Part shown: positions 10,801-57,502 of the stretch, in pieces
Position numbering within the stretch: position 1 is the stretch's first letter
Layout of the letters: the number at the start of each line of letters is the position of its first letter
Translations under genes and position numbers: made by a program
The notes under the pieces: generated by a model
Told to the model about the DNA's origin: nothing
The model's input: only the letters and a program-made list of their open reading frames with translations
The model's database searches: none
Assembly: GCF_958450345.1 (NCBI RefSeq)
Contig: NC_088780.1
Location: forward strand, 31,705,667 to 31,769,666
Direction: 5' to 3'
DNA length: 64,000 bases
Source: Calliphora vicina
Lineage: Eukaryota; Arthropoda; Insecta; Diptera; Calliphoridae

Positions 10801-13410
10801 TAAAACTTAAGAAAAATATAACATGGATAACACATTGGGCTCATTCGCCAAAATATGGCCAAAAAATTAGTTTTTCTCGAAAATCGCAAAATTTATATCG
10901 CAGGTACGGAAAAACTATAGGAGGTATTGACATACTTTTTTCACATTTTTATTCCCTATTATGTTGTAAATAAATCCCCATGTTATGATCAAAAATTCTG
11001 AAATTTGTTTAACAAAATTTTTAAAAATTTGAAATTGGAGTTTTGAAACTGCCGTTAAAAAAATTTAATTTTTTTGGTCATACCTGCGAATAGGTGAACG
11101 GTATCCTACGAGGACAAAAACTCATATACAAGTAAATATGGATATATTTTAAGTAAAAATAAGCTTTTATTTTAATATTTCTCAAAATATGTTAATTTTG
11201 TTCATAAATTTCTTGTTCTAGTGGCCTGAGTCACGTTAATGGCCTGGCGATTTTTTAATAACTTTAACATTTTTTCACCAATTTTTGTCTTTTATATGTT
11301 ATTATAACGACAATTACGTACACATTTCGATTCTTTTAAATTAAATTTTGAAAGTCATTATTTAATGGCAAAATTTTTACAAAAACTGAAAAAATTGCAT
11401 ATTTTCCCCTTGTAAATGCACCTCAAAACTTCAGCGTCGTTCCGCCACCAGTTAACGTTATCCTATCATCCTAATATTTTACACAATGTGTTTCTACAAT
11501 ACATAGAACAATTCTAGAGGGGGGGACGGTCAAAATTCGCAATTTTATTTTTTTGGAGCACTCTACTGTGTATACTATTTCAAAATGCCGCCAATAAGTA
11601 TTTTGAACGCAGTAAAAAAGCAATCACGCATCGGTTTTATAGTTGATGCTTTCTTTGATAATTTTCTATTTACGCACACAAATAAAAAAAGAAAAGAATA
11701 TAGAGAATGGCAGACTCACAAATGGAAGTAATATTATTTTTTTTTGGATAAAAAACTTAGGCCCTAATTTTGTAAATCACGTCACCAAGTGATATTTATG
11801 TGGAAAGCAAAAACAAAATTTCAAAAATTTGAAAATGTTGTTTTTGTTTTATATACAAATTCTTAACAGAACAAACGCATCAAAATTCAAGTGTTGATTT
11901 GCCTTTCATAATTTGAAAATTTTGTATATAAAACAAAAACATTTTCAAATTTTTGAAATTTTGTTTTTGCTTTCCATATAAATATTACTTATATATAAGC
12001 ACCAAATAAATACATTTATATATTTTTCAGTGAAAAAATGATAATTTGCATTATGTTCATTTCATATCGTAAATGTAAATGTAAACAAAGTACATAGTTG
12101 CATTGTTTAGGAAGTTTAAATATGTACATAATTAAAATACCGTAGGAGAACTGCATACAAACTTTGTATTGATACATTTTGGAAGTCAGCCATTGTCTAT
12201 ATTAATGACTTAGTAATCCAGATTAAATCAAAAACAGGCCAAAATTCAAAAATCAACCATTTGTGGGCTGATTTTCTCGATTTTAAATGGCAATCGATCC
12301 GGGTCTTTAAGGTATATATTGATGTATGAATCATACTATATGTAAGTTATTTGGGGGGCTACTGAAAGGTGATTTCAATATACAGATGGTCAAACGGATA
12401 TGGCTTTATTGATTCCGCTATCTATAACGATCCAGAATATATATACTTTCAGAATTGCCACTCATTGTTATAAGGATATAAAAATATGATTTTCACAACA
12501 CTTATAAAAAAACTGGTTTTAATTTCCGTATGCTTAGGGCCTACTGTATTGTTCTCCTCTATCGCTTTATAAATTTTATTGAGACATATTTATTTTAAAC
12601 AATATTTTCTACACTGCCCTTAGAATTCTTCTTAATCTTAAATACTTACATCAAATCTTCCATTAGCAGCTTTAATGCATTCCTTTAAAGCTTTTAAAGG
12701 ATAAGCAGTAACACCAATATATTTAGCCTTGCCTTCCTTAACAATTTTCTCCAATTCCGGCAGACATTCATTGATAACAATATCAAAATCTTTGGTAAAT
12801 TCTATATCATGAATCTAAAATACAAATAAAAATGAAAGTATATATAACATAAATAAATAATAAACTGAACTCTCCATTTACCCACCTGTATTATATCCAC
12901 ATAATCCAAACCCAATAGTTGTAAACTTTTCTCCACACTTTCACGGGTCTTTTTGGCGGAGAAATCAAACATGCCCTCAAAGGTGGGCTTATAACGGCCC
13001 ACCTTAGTGGCCACATAGTAGGCGGAGCGGGGTACCTCCTTTAAAGCCATGCCCAATACCTCTTCCGAACGACCTTGGCCATAATAAGGAGCCGTATCAA
13101 TATAATTTATACCGGCTTTAAGAGCTTTGTGTATTGTGGCGATAGCCTCATTCACATCAAGGTCACTTGAATATATTTTTAAAACACATTAAACATTTAT
13201 ATTGTAATTTAAAAGCTTCATTAATATAAAATAGAATTTCAATTGAATACTGTGGCTTTACCCATAAAAAGAACTTAAAGTTCCAGTGCCCAAGGAAAGT
13301 TTTGAGACTTTTAAATCGGTACGTCCCAACACACGATATTCCATTTTCTTACACAATTCTTCATCATGAAATCCCTTGGTAAAGGTAGCGGGCAGGTTAG
13401 AGGAAGACAT
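7772..13410 (-). CDS. Aldo-keto reductase, L-galactose dehydrogenase-like, 5 exons, ~346 aa
   Basis: Joined on the minus strand from 13262-13410, 12886-13165, 12650-12814, 8120-8493 and 7772-7844. Every junction has GT donor and AG acceptor, and the phases (2, 0, 0, 2) give 347 codons ending in TAA. Visible motifs: LGRTDLKVSKLSLGTGT near residue 28; INYIDTAPYYGQGRSEEVLG at 69-88, holding the family's Asp73 and Tyr78; ATKVGR with Lys104; IQIHD with His145. These form the aldo-keto reductase tetrad, so the enzyme looks active. Length and motifs match the insect branch related to plant L-galactose dehydrogenase; substrate is unknown. There is no signal peptide, so it is probably cytosolic and uses NADP(H) (family knowledge). 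Intron 3 is 4.2 kb of transposon debris while introns 1, 2 and 4 are 96, 71 and 275 bp. A tandem paralogue cannot be excluded outside the window. Confidence 0.9.
8120..8493 (-). CDS. Aldo-keto reductase exon 4
   Basis: Residues 199-322 plus two bases. The acceptor is CAATCTAG. The exon encodes TVLSYARYTLCDDSLKAYI, then NMGIVCASAHALGLLTNGG and LDGVTTFLTGMQT, the C-terminal half of the barrel with the cofactor-binding end. The donor is GTAAGT at 8119. Confidence 0.88.
8793..9451 (+). mobile_element. mini-me-like element in reductase intron 3
   Basis: Nearly complete: opens AAACAAGTAAGAGAGCTATA with the TTCGGCTGTGCCGAA palindrome, runs through A/T homopolymers, GGTCCAACTTACTAT and a short (GACG)n, and ends CTCACGAAGGTGAAGGGTATA. 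Confidence 0.7.
10400..11060. repeat. Diverged inverted repeat in reductase intron 3
   Basis: The left arm (~10400-10620) contains AAATTTTGTTAAACAAATTT and GATCAT; the right arm (~10845-11060) carries the complements in reverse order, with GGCCAAAAAATTAG opposite ATTTGGCCATATTT. Arms of ~215 bp surround ~220 bp. It looks like an old foldback element. The stretch from 9510, starting TTAGGGTGGGTCAAATTG, may be part of it, but no matching right end was found. Confidence 0.5.
11787..11994. repeat. Near-perfect ~73-bp inverted repeat
   Basis: The arms both contain GGAAAGCAAAAACAAAATTT or its complement, continuing through CAAAAATTTGAAAATGTTG and TTTTATATACAAAATT. A ~60-bp spacer separates them. 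Probably a hairpin MITE. Confidence 0.55.
12190..12483 (+). mobile_element. mini-me-like element, 3' fragment
   Basis: Contains GACTTAGTAATCCAGA, GTAAGTTATTTGGGGG, GATTCCGCTATCTATAA and a decayed terminus. The 5' half is missing. It lies in reductase intron 3. Confidence 0.55.
12650..12814 (-). CDS. Aldo-keto reductase exon 3
   Basis: Residues 144-198, phase 0 at both ends. It begins IHDIEF with the tetrad His145 and continues CLPELEKIVKEGKAKYIGV, the conserved strand before the active-site loop. The donor GTAAGT at 12649 opens the 4.2 kb intron. Confidence 0.88.
12886..13165 (-). CDS. Aldo-keto reductase exon 2
   Basis: Residues 50-143, from the acceptor ending TTCAAG to CAG followed by GTGGGT. 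It holds the catalytic Asp73 and Tyr78 (NYIDTAPYYG) and Lys104 (ATKVGR), and ends LGLDYVDIIQ just before the histidine of the tetrad. Confidence 0.9.
13262..13410 (-). CDS. Aldo-keto reductase exon 1 (start codon)
   Basis: Residues 1-49 plus two bases of codon 50. The ATG at 13410-13408 is chosen because it opens the only frame running into the conserved LGRTDLKVSKLSLGTG segment. The second in-frame Met, at residue 23, lies immediately before that segment and is a possible alternative start. Donor GTAAAG follows TATGG. Confidence 0.88.
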
Positions 13411-13411
13411 T

Positions 13412-14199
13412 CTCAGTTGAAAATATATAAACAAAAATAAACTGCAAACGCGCTGCTCCCTATTTGTTAAACGTTCAAAAGCAAACTGTTTATAAATTTA
13501 GCGGCATTTGTTTAAATTGCTCTTCTAAACAACAAACTTATTTAAGTTTTTATTTTTATTTTTTGCATCCATTAATGATAAGAAAACCCATTGAGATAAA
13601 CAAAGAGTACTTGTTATTTTACTCATATACATATAATACTTATTATCAGTCTTGCAGAGAGTATTTAATTAAATACTCTTAACTAATATGTAGCTGTACA
13701 TACTTATGAAACAAAATTTATTGCGTTTGAATTCATTGCAAATAAATATTGGTTTTAAAAGATAACGTACAAAAGAAAGTACCCAGTTGGTACTAATTTG
13801 AATATTTTGTAAGAGATACTAAAATACGAGCCGAACTACATTCTGGCATTTTAACATCATTGTAAAATTGTTCATTTAAACAATATCACACAAATTTTAA
13901 TGACAATTATGCACTTTTTGACTCATTACCCACTTCAGCATTTGGACACGTATTTATATTTGTGTTTTACAGAGGCTGAGTTTAATTAGATTGTAACGTT
14001 TTTAACATTATTTAACCCCTTGACGGTTGAGTAGTTTTTGCTCTTATACGAAGTACAAGAAACCTTTAGGGAATTTTATATGAAAACGCATTTTTTAAAC
14101 ATTTTTTTGTTTTGATTTATTATTTACTAATTATACATGTATGTATAATGAATGTTAGAAAAAAAGTTCTTTTATATATAACATTATGAGTTTTATATG
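13412..14199. other. Reductase upstream region, no gene seen
   Basis: A+T-rich DNA upstream of the reductase, holding its promoter in the first ~100 bp. No coding frame with family resemblance and no repeat structure was recognised. Confidence 0.5.
13489..13494 (-). promoter_or_regulatory. Possible TATA box of the reductase gene
   Basis: TATAAA on the minus strand, 79 bp upstream of the ATG. It would put the start site near 13463 and give a 5' UTR of about 50 nt. No good initiator motif is seen there, so this is weak. A TATATA run at 13427-13431 is too close to the ATG to be likely. Confidence 0.25.
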
Positions 14200-15734
14200 A
14201 AACAAGTAAGAGTGTTATATTCGGCTGTGCCGAATCTTATATACCCTTCACCAAATTATACTTCAAAATTTTAAATATTTTTAGGTAAAAAAAATTTAAT
14301 TTTTTTTCCAGTTGTTTTTTTAATTTTTTGGAAACAAAATTTTTTCGATTGTTATTTTAAATTTTTTTTTTTTAAATTTAAATTTTTTTTTTAAATTTAA
14401 AAATTTTTTTTTTTCCGATTTTGACCTATTGTTGGTCCAACTTACTATGGTCTAATATACGTCGTTGCAAATGTCTTTGAAATATCTATCATTAGATATT
14501 CATATTGTCTATATTAATGTCTGAGTAATCCAGATATAGGTCACAAAATAGGTCAAAAATCGAGGTTGTCTTGGTTTTTTCCTCATATCTCAGCCATTTG
14601 TGGACCGATTTTGCTGATTTTAAATAGCAAAATTCTCGAAAGCATGTCTGACAGAATTATTGAAGATTTGGATCCCGAAGATATCTGGGGTCTTCAGAAA
14701 ATTGATTTCAACAGACAGACAGACAGACGGACGGACATGGCTTAATCGACTCCGCTATCTATAAGGATCCAGAATATATATATTTTATAGGGTCGGAAAT
14801 GAAAAATGTAGAAATTACCAGTGTTTAAAAAGCTACGATAACTAACAAATTTTTAACTGTTGCTACAACTACTGCCTCAAAAAAGTGTATGTAGCGGTAG
14901 CATTTGTCTTTTTTCGTTTTCTTGTTTTTTTAAAACTACTGCTACCTTCAAAATATAAAACTCTTAACAGAGCAGTAGTAATAAAACATGAATTGTAAAT
15001 GGAGTAGTAGCATAAAAATACAAATCATTGCTACTGCTCTATATCGAGTTTTAATTTTTAAGGTAGCAGTAAAGTAGCAGTTGATGCAGCAGTTAAGGTA
15101 GTCAAAAAAGAAAATCTTCAGTCATAACACCAAAATTGACAGAATTAAACACTGTGTGTTGTTTTTGTTTTGAGAGAGTTTGAAAGAATTATTCGATTTT
15201 ATTCGTCTCAGATGTTCGTGTTGCTAACAGAAAGATCGTGTTTTCTGTGTGTATAACAAAAAAGCCGAACTTTTGTTTACAACACGACCAACATACACAA
15301 ATATACATACACAACAACAATACATAATATAATTTTTTGGCTGAAGATTTTTATTTTTGACTTATTTTATTGCTACCTCAACAGCTACTTAGCTGCTACT
15401 TCAACTGCTACTTAACTGCTACTTCATCTACTACCTCAACTGCTACTTCTATTACTACTAAATTTTAAAAGTAGCAGAATTAATAAAAAACTAATGACTG
15501 CTACATCAAAACTTTTTCTTTTTTAAGGTAGCAATAGAAAATAAATTACTCTGGTACTTTTAAATTTTTCTTTTATTAGTACTACTACAACTACTGCTAC
15601 CAAAATGTGAAGGTAGCAGTAGTAGTAGTAATTATTGACTCCGAGTTTTTATTAATTTTTTAACTAGACTACTTGTGTTTTTTCGTTTCTACTGCTAATA
15701 TATACCCTTCTCACGAAGGTGAATGGTATAAAAA
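14200..15734 (+). mobile_element. mini-me-like element, split by an 0.88-kb insertion
   Basis: Starts AAACAAGTAAGAGTGTTATA with TTCGGCTGTGCCGAA, runs to GTAGAAATTAC at 14818, and resumes TATATACCCTTCTCACGAAG near 15698. The insert (~14819-15695) is rich in TGCTACT and AGTAGCA words on both strands (e.g. 15360-15450), the look of a decayed self-complementary element. I could not define its ends. Confidence 0.6.
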
Positions 15735-16800
15735 CATTTAAATCTCAATAGAAACTAAACTATTGGTCGGATCGCTTTGATTTTTTTTAAACGATTCTAG
15801 ATAAAATTTCCTTGGAATACAATGGGGGGGGGGGGGCATGTATACTTTCCATGGACCATCAAGGACTAATTTCAGGTTGAAAATGATTACGTCTTCAGTG
15901 ATCTTCAAACACCCTCCACCACATTGAAAGTACATCAAGCAGAGAGAAAGTTCCACTAAAGCGTCACATCAGCAGTTTCTCACTTCATTCCGGCTGGCCG
16001 ATTATCCATAGTGCGGCAGAAGCACTGCTTCTCCTGGGAAGTTCTACCACTGATGACTGTGAATAGATCCGAAATACCAACTCAGAGGACTAGAAGATCG
16101 TAAAACTGAATCGCGATTTGAGCAGGTTGGCATAAATGGTTAGATCAGCTAAAGAACTTCATTTGAGTTCATGAGTTGGCAAGTTGTAGTCTACACTTTG
16201 GTCTCTCTCTAACCCGATGAAGAAGGTTGTCATGGTCGCTATGAATTTTGTGGATACTACCATGTATTTGAGTTTTCTCGGCTTTTTATTGAGCATCCCG
16301 AGAGAGACATTGCGAAACTAAGTGTTGCTCGCAAACTACACAACCTTTCAAACTCGTTCAAGGAAGGACGCGACTGAGAGACAATCTTACAGACCGATTT
16401 TCCTTTTGTCACTTGACCCAGCTGTCACCTACCAGCAGATCGTCACTAACATGGGGTCCGTAAAATACACAGCACCACCACAACAAACGTCTTTGCCAAT
16501 TAGACATTAAATAGCTAAAAGCAGCAGAAGCTTTGTGATAGGCGTTACAGTAGTCACGTCAATCACTCCATTGTCTTCCAGAATATCCCGCATTCCTCAA
16601 TGCCCAACAACATGAAGATGACAGTCGTTCGTAGAGTGTAAAGACAAATGCTCACCACCTCGTACAGTTAATCAAGGAGTTCCTCATTGTGGATTAGCCA
16701 CTTTTATTTTCTTGTATACCCACCATCAATATGTCTAGGAGTCTAGGTCGTACATAACTTTGCAAAGTATTTAATGTTGTAATAAAGCTTATTTACATAA
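15735..16800. other. Unassigned stretch of higher G+C
   Basis: Visibly richer in G+C than its surroundings, with a 14-G run at 15823-15836. No frame longer than ~70 codons and no motif I recognise. Composition suggests a decayed mobile element, possibly the 5' part of the LINE relic downstream, but that is a guess. Confidence 0.3.
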
Positions 16801-16812
16801 CTATATTTATAA

Positions 16813-17480
16813 GTGATTATCGAACAAGGGACTTCTTGGGGACTTGAATCAATTTTGGTCCGAACTGAACAGAATTTTATGGTGATTACTGATAAAACTG
16901 AATGTGTTCCAACGGTTTCAACATGCGAGAAATGGTTTTTTCGCTTCAGAAGTGGTGATTTTGACACGGAAGGCGAAGATCGCTCAGGCCAGCCAAAAAA
17001 TATTGAAGACCATTACTTAATTAAGATTGTTGTAAACAAAATCATTGGGAGCTATTCAAGCATTAATTTCAAAACGTTTGCGAGCAGCAGGATTCATCCA
17101 AAAGCAGGGAAATTTGGTACCATACGAATTGAAGCCGACGGACCTTGAAAGACGTTTGAATGTTCGAAATGCTACAAAAGAAATCATTTTTGCACCGAAT
17201 CATTATTTGCGATGAAAAATGGATCCATTACGATATTCCGAAGCGTAAGAGAACATATGTGAAGCCCGGCCAACCAGCCGAATCGACACCAAATCCAAAT
17301 ATCCATGGTGCTAAGCAGTATTCTCTGTATTTGGTGGGAACAAAAGGGGACCTATCTAGTATAAGCTGCTGAAATCTGACCAGGGAACCTGTACCGAACA
17401 CAACTGATTCATTTGAAGCGAGCATTGGCCAAAAAATGCCCAGCCACATGTAGCAATACCTATTAAAAAGTATTTGGAAT
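16813..17480 (+). pseudogene. Mos1-like mariner transposase relic
   Basis: Translation in broken frames gives ECVPTVSTCEKWFFRFRSG, then FKTFASSRIHPKAGKFGTIR, KRNHFCTE, NPNIHG and LCIWWEQKG-like pieces. The N-terminus and C-terminal quarter are absent. It abuts an unrelated transposase fragment at ~17480. Confidence 0.75.
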
Positions 17481-17760
17481 ATTTTGTTTCGATCGAGACA
17501 GTATCATTCTGACCATCTTCGTTTTTGAAGACATATGGGCCAATGACTCCACCAGCTCATAAAGCGCACCAAACAGTAACTTTCTGTGGATGTAATTGTG
17601 TTTCGACAAAAGCTTATGGATTCTTCTCACTCCAAATGCGACAATTCTGTTTATTTGCGTACACATTCAACCAAAAATGGGCTTCATCGGAAAAATAGAA
17701 TTTTGAATGGAAATTCAAAATCAATATCAATTTGTACTTCAGCCCATTCGCCGAATTTGC
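17470..17760 (-). pseudogene. DDE (IS630/Tc1-type) transposase fragment
   Basis: Minus-strand frames, joined across two or more frameshifts, show YFSDEAHFWLN, NKQNCRIW, LHPQKVTVWCAL and GGVIGPYVFKNEDGQ. These are the second-Asp region of a DDE transposase of a family common in insects and distinct from the mariner relics here. Dead and short. Confidence 0.6.
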
Positions 17761-17854
17761 GGCGCAACGACGATGGTCGATTGAAATTCATAATGAAATT
17801 TCAATGCAAACTAAACAAAAAGCAACTATCAGCTTTTTAACTTCTACCTCTCTA

Positions 17855-18930
17855 AACTCCCAGTGCCCCCACAGGGTGTGGAGCTTATCACCTATGCGGA
17901 CGACTGCATCATCTTGGCGACAGGTCACAACGTTGATGAGCTTTGCGGTTTGGTAAATGGTTATTATCTCAACGAAATCCACAATTTCTTCACTGCACGT
18001 AACCTGCAGCTATCACCAACGAAGTCATCGGCAGCACTCTTCACGAAGGACGAAGGAGGTAAAACTGAACTTAGGCATCATGGTCGACGGCGTACAAATT
18101 CCGACAGTGAACCACCAGAAAATGTGACAAGCACTTTTGATAGCCTTTTTACCTCCTCAGCACACGCATAAACTGCGAAATAGGAACAAGGTCCTCACGC
18201 CACTAGCCGGCAGCACTTGAGGTATGGACAAAGAAACCTTGCTAGCAACCTACAATATGATTGACCGGTCAGTGATTAACTATGCTGCTCCAGTGTGGTC
18301 GCCTTCGTTAAGTGATACTCAGTGGTGAAATATTCAAAGCTGTCAAAATGCAGCCTTAAGGACCGTCACAGGCTGCCTCCAAATTACCTCCAAACACCAC
18401 CTTCACGAGGAAACTAAGGTTCTACCGGCCAGGGAACATAACGTCATGCTGACGCAACAGTTCATTCTGGGTTGTCACCGGAGAAGTCATCCAAACTTCG
18501 ACATCATACAGTTGGAGACTCCCCCGAGGCATGTCAGACAGGATCTTAGAAAATACGAGGAGAGCATAAAGAGGTATGTGCAGGATCCATTTGATCGCAG
18601 CTCGTATTTGACAGCTTTGAACAACAGTACATAGAGACGACATCAATTCCACGGTAGCAGGATACCGTATGAATGTCGTACTTGGAGGTCGCCCACCACC
18701 GATAGCAGACGCCGAAAAAGTTCTACCGCGTAAAACAAGAGTCGTTCTGGCACAACTAATATCAGGATGGAGCAATAGGCTTAATGCCTTCTGGTCCCGC
18801 ATAGACCGTGCCGTCCTCAACTTATGCCCAGCATGTGGTCAGGGTACCCATGATACCCTCCACATTTTCAACTGTCCAGCCAGATTTATGGACCCACCCA
18901 GCAGAAGTAGCACAATTCCTTGGACTTGAT
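17855..18930 (+). pseudogene. Non-LTR retrotransposon (LINE) ORF2 C-terminal relic
   Basis: GVELITYADDCIILATGHN contains the YADD catalytic box of reverse transcriptase, followed by FFTARNLQLSPTKSSAALF. Later frames give LLATYNMIDRSVINYAAPVW, QQFILGCHRRSHPNFDII and CPACGQGTHDTLHIFNCP, a C-terminal Cys/His motif. Several frame changes and stops are present. It resembles Jockey-type elements; the clade is not certain. Confidence 0.75.
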
Positions 18931-19106
18931 CACAAAGTATACAGAGGTGTCACGAGACAGAAAATAATCTCTTTGCTATTTGTCTCTCTCTCTCTCTCTT
19001 TACAAACTACCCTTTTCATCGTTTTGTTTATTTCTTTGTTTTGATTACATTACTTTGTCTACCATATTCGCATTGTGTATAGCGTTTTGCTTTAAATCAT
19101 CAATGA

Positions 19107-21081
19107 TCTATATATATAAAAGAGTAACGTTACTGACTGACTGTCTGATTCATCATCGCACAGCCCAAACGACTGAAGCTAGAATCATGAAATTTTAACT
19201 GTGGGCTCCTCCCTCCCAAAAACGATCCGATAAGAAGGGATTTTTGGAAATTCGAACGTTTAGGGGGTAAAAAAGGTTAAAAAAGGGTAAATTCGGTAAA
19301 CTTATATCTCAAAAACTAATAAAGATACAAAAAAACTTAAAATTGCATGTTACTCCATTCAAAAAATAAGCTGACAGGTGTTTGGTACTTTTTCGAAATT
19401 CGAAACTTTTAGGGGAGAAAACGGGTAAAAACTGTATTTTGGTACTTCTTTTGCACCCTATGTATCTTTTAAACCAATAAACATAGAAACAAATTTTAAA
19501 TCGTATTCTTTACTTATCAAAAAATAAAAAATATAAGTTTGGTACTTTTTGGAAATTCGAACCCTTAAGGGATAAAAATTGTGTTTATTTTTGGTACTTT
19601 TTCATAAAACATGTTTTTCTATAATTTGACATAGACATACGAATATTTTATTATGAGCTCCCACCACGTTACAGAAATTTATTTGAATAAAATTGTACCA
19701 CCTCAATGGGGATAAAAAAGGTACCAAAAAGGGGATAAAATCGGGAAAATACATTATATTTGAAATTATTAAGCCAATTTTGATAATTTTTTTAACGTTG
19801 GTTCCAGGATTCATACAAAAATTAACTAACAGGGTGTTATTTGGAACTCGAGTACCAAGGTGTATATTGGGCCAAATCCGGGTAAACAGTTGGTACTTTT
19901 TTTAAAACATATTTATTCTTGGGCACATTAACACAGATTTTAATATTTTGAGACATGCCTGTAGCATAAACAATTTTGGCAAAATGGAATATTTTTAAAT
20001 TTCAAACTTGAGGGAAGAAAAGGGAAATTGGTACTTTTCTCCTAATGGTACTTTTTCAACATTTTAAATTATTTCAGTTATCGACATTAAAGTTAGCTGA
20101 TATGTATCTGAGTGAAGTTAGTGTTAGGAATAGGGGATAATATTTAGGTACCAAAACTGAACTATAGCTACTTTTTTGTTCTTCTAATGGTACTTTTTTG
20201 AAATTTCTATAACAATGGGCTTAGAAACATGAAATTATGCATATATGGTCCTAAGTAAGTGAGAATTCGAGGGGGAGACTTTGTGGTACTTTTTCTTTAT
20301 TCGATTGGTACTTTTTGTAATTTCTTCACCAATGAATCTAGAAACATGAAATAAAGGTTATATGGACCAGGGTGAGTGGGAATCCACAAGTGACTGCTTT
20401 TTGGTACTTTTTCTATATTCTAATGGTACTTTTTTGAATTTTCTATAACAATGGACTTATAAACATGAAATTAAGCATACATGGTCCTAAGTGAGTTAGA
20501 ATTCTAGGGGGATACTTTTTGGTACTTTTTCTTTATTCGAATGGTACTTTTTGTAATTTCTTCACCAATGAACCTAAAGCCATGAAATTAAGCTATATGG
20601 ACCCAAGTGAGTGAGAAACCACAAGTGTGGGATTTTTGGTACTTTTTATATATTCTAATGGTACTTTCTTGAATTTCCTATAATAATGGACCTAGAGTTT
20701 CCAAAAAATCGAAGAGTTTCAAAACCGTGGTTTTGGTTTTAAAAAATTAAAAACCGATCGGTTTCGGTTTTGTGATAATTTATTAAATATTAAGTATTAT
20801 AGAAACAAAATTAGTTGATAATATAGGAAATGATATACAAATCTAAAATTCAAACTTGACGGGTTATGGTTTAGTGAATGCGAATTTAAAAGTGATAATC
20901 AATGGTACTATTTCCTTATTGCAATGGTACTTTTTGAATATTTTATAATAATAAACCTAAAAATTTTAAATTAGGGACACATTTTGAAAATTAGACATTT
21001 ACAATTAGATTCACAAAGTGAGACTTGATAGTACTATTTCTTTCTTCTAATTGGGGTGGCGAAGCGCACCGGGTCAGCTAG
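19107..21081 (+). mobile_element. Non-autonomous Helitron, copy 2 (complete)
   Basis: Starts TCTATATATATAAAAGAGTA after an A and ends GGTGGCGAAGCGCACCGGG, TCAGCTAG, before a T. The GGTG...CACC hairpin sits just before the CTAG end. 1975 bp, no Rep/helicase frame. Closely similar along its length to copy 1, with the same GGTACTTTTT subrepeats. A short AAAACCG-rich piece near 20715-20780 is absent from copy 1. Confidence 0.85.
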
Positions 21082-21089
21082 TATTGTAT

Positions 21090-21600
21090 ACAATATATTT
21101 GCTATTCCTTTTTAATATAACTGCCCTATCATCTGATTTTGAATTTTTGAAACGTCAAATTTGACATCTCTGTATACTTTGTGGACTTGATCTTGCAGAA
21201 CCCCCAGATTAAATATTGTAAAATTGTTGAAGCTGCTACAACAGCAACAACATCAGCTGTTAAATTGGTGCTAAAATAAAGCAGTGATGCCAACTCAAAC
21301 TTGTGACACTAAAAGAAACAGGCGTTATTTTTTTATTTTTTTTTTTATTTATTTATTAAATTTAAATAATCGTTTGTTTTTTTAATTTATTTGTATAAAT
21401 AATAATTTATAAAGTTAAATATTTATATAATAATTATAATGTAGAAAATATTCGAAAATATCAGATTAAAATTTTCGTTTCGTTCTTAGTTTTTTAAATT
21501 GTTTATTGTGCTTAATAAATACGTATGCATGTATGTATGTCTGTAAATGTTTCGTTTTAAAAATGTATGATGGGGAAAGTGTGGGAATTTTTTTATATAA
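21090..21600. other. A+T-rich spacer, likely mfas 3' UTR/downstream DNA
   Basis: No gene seen. Long A/T runs around 21330-21440 and a TGTATG-type run at 21525-21540. Probably part of, or just beyond, the mfas 3' UTR. Confidence 0.4.
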
Positions 21601-21606
21601 TTGAGC

Positions 21607-21612
21607 TTTATT
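21607..21612 (-). terminator. Nearest candidate poly(A) signal after mfas
   Basis: AATAAA on the minus strand, 43 nt past the stop codon. Other such hexamers lie in the A+T-rich 21090-21600 interval, so a longer 3' UTR is equally possible. Confidence 0.3.
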
Positions 21613-21655
21613 TCCACTAACGGTCAATAAGTTTTAGGCGATGGACTACCACCAT

Positions 21656-56997
<35,342 letters not shown>

Positions 56998-57502
56998 GTT
57001 AGTGTTAATGAGAGCGTTTTAAAAACGTAAATAATTTTCAATTTAATAGAAATTTCTGGACTTCCGTTGACTTAAAATAAGGAAAATATAAAAAAAATAT
57101 ATTTAATGAATTAATTATTTTTTAACGTTTATTATTTAAATAAAACAACTATAAAACACTTTATAAAAAATTTTCTGTTTTGCAAAAATGGAAAGCAATA
57201 ACAAACCACAGCAAATGAAATATTTGTTTTCTTGCCAAATAAATTTGGTTGTGAAATGATCTCTCTGTGATTGTCTTAAACTATATTTTTTTTTTCATAC
57301 ACTTTTTCTTTTCTTTGCTGTAAATTACACTCACTTTGTGTGTTTTTTTGCGAAATTACACCGTTTTTATTTATTATTTTTTTATGTGTTGATGGCTTTG
57401 CAGGTAAAAAAAAGATCACAACACAGAGTAAATTTATTAGTTTTTAGTATTTTTTTTTTGTTGAAGCGTTTTTATTCTTATTCACAGCACAGTTTAAATC
57501 TT

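Noticed and set aside
15823..15836. Run of 14 G as a possible G-quadruplex
   Set aside because: A single homopolymer run without companion G tracts; length is also prone to sequencing error.
16322..16510. 62-codon frame at 16322-16510
   Set aside because: No motif, no splice sites that extend it, and it lies in a stretch with other decayed elements.
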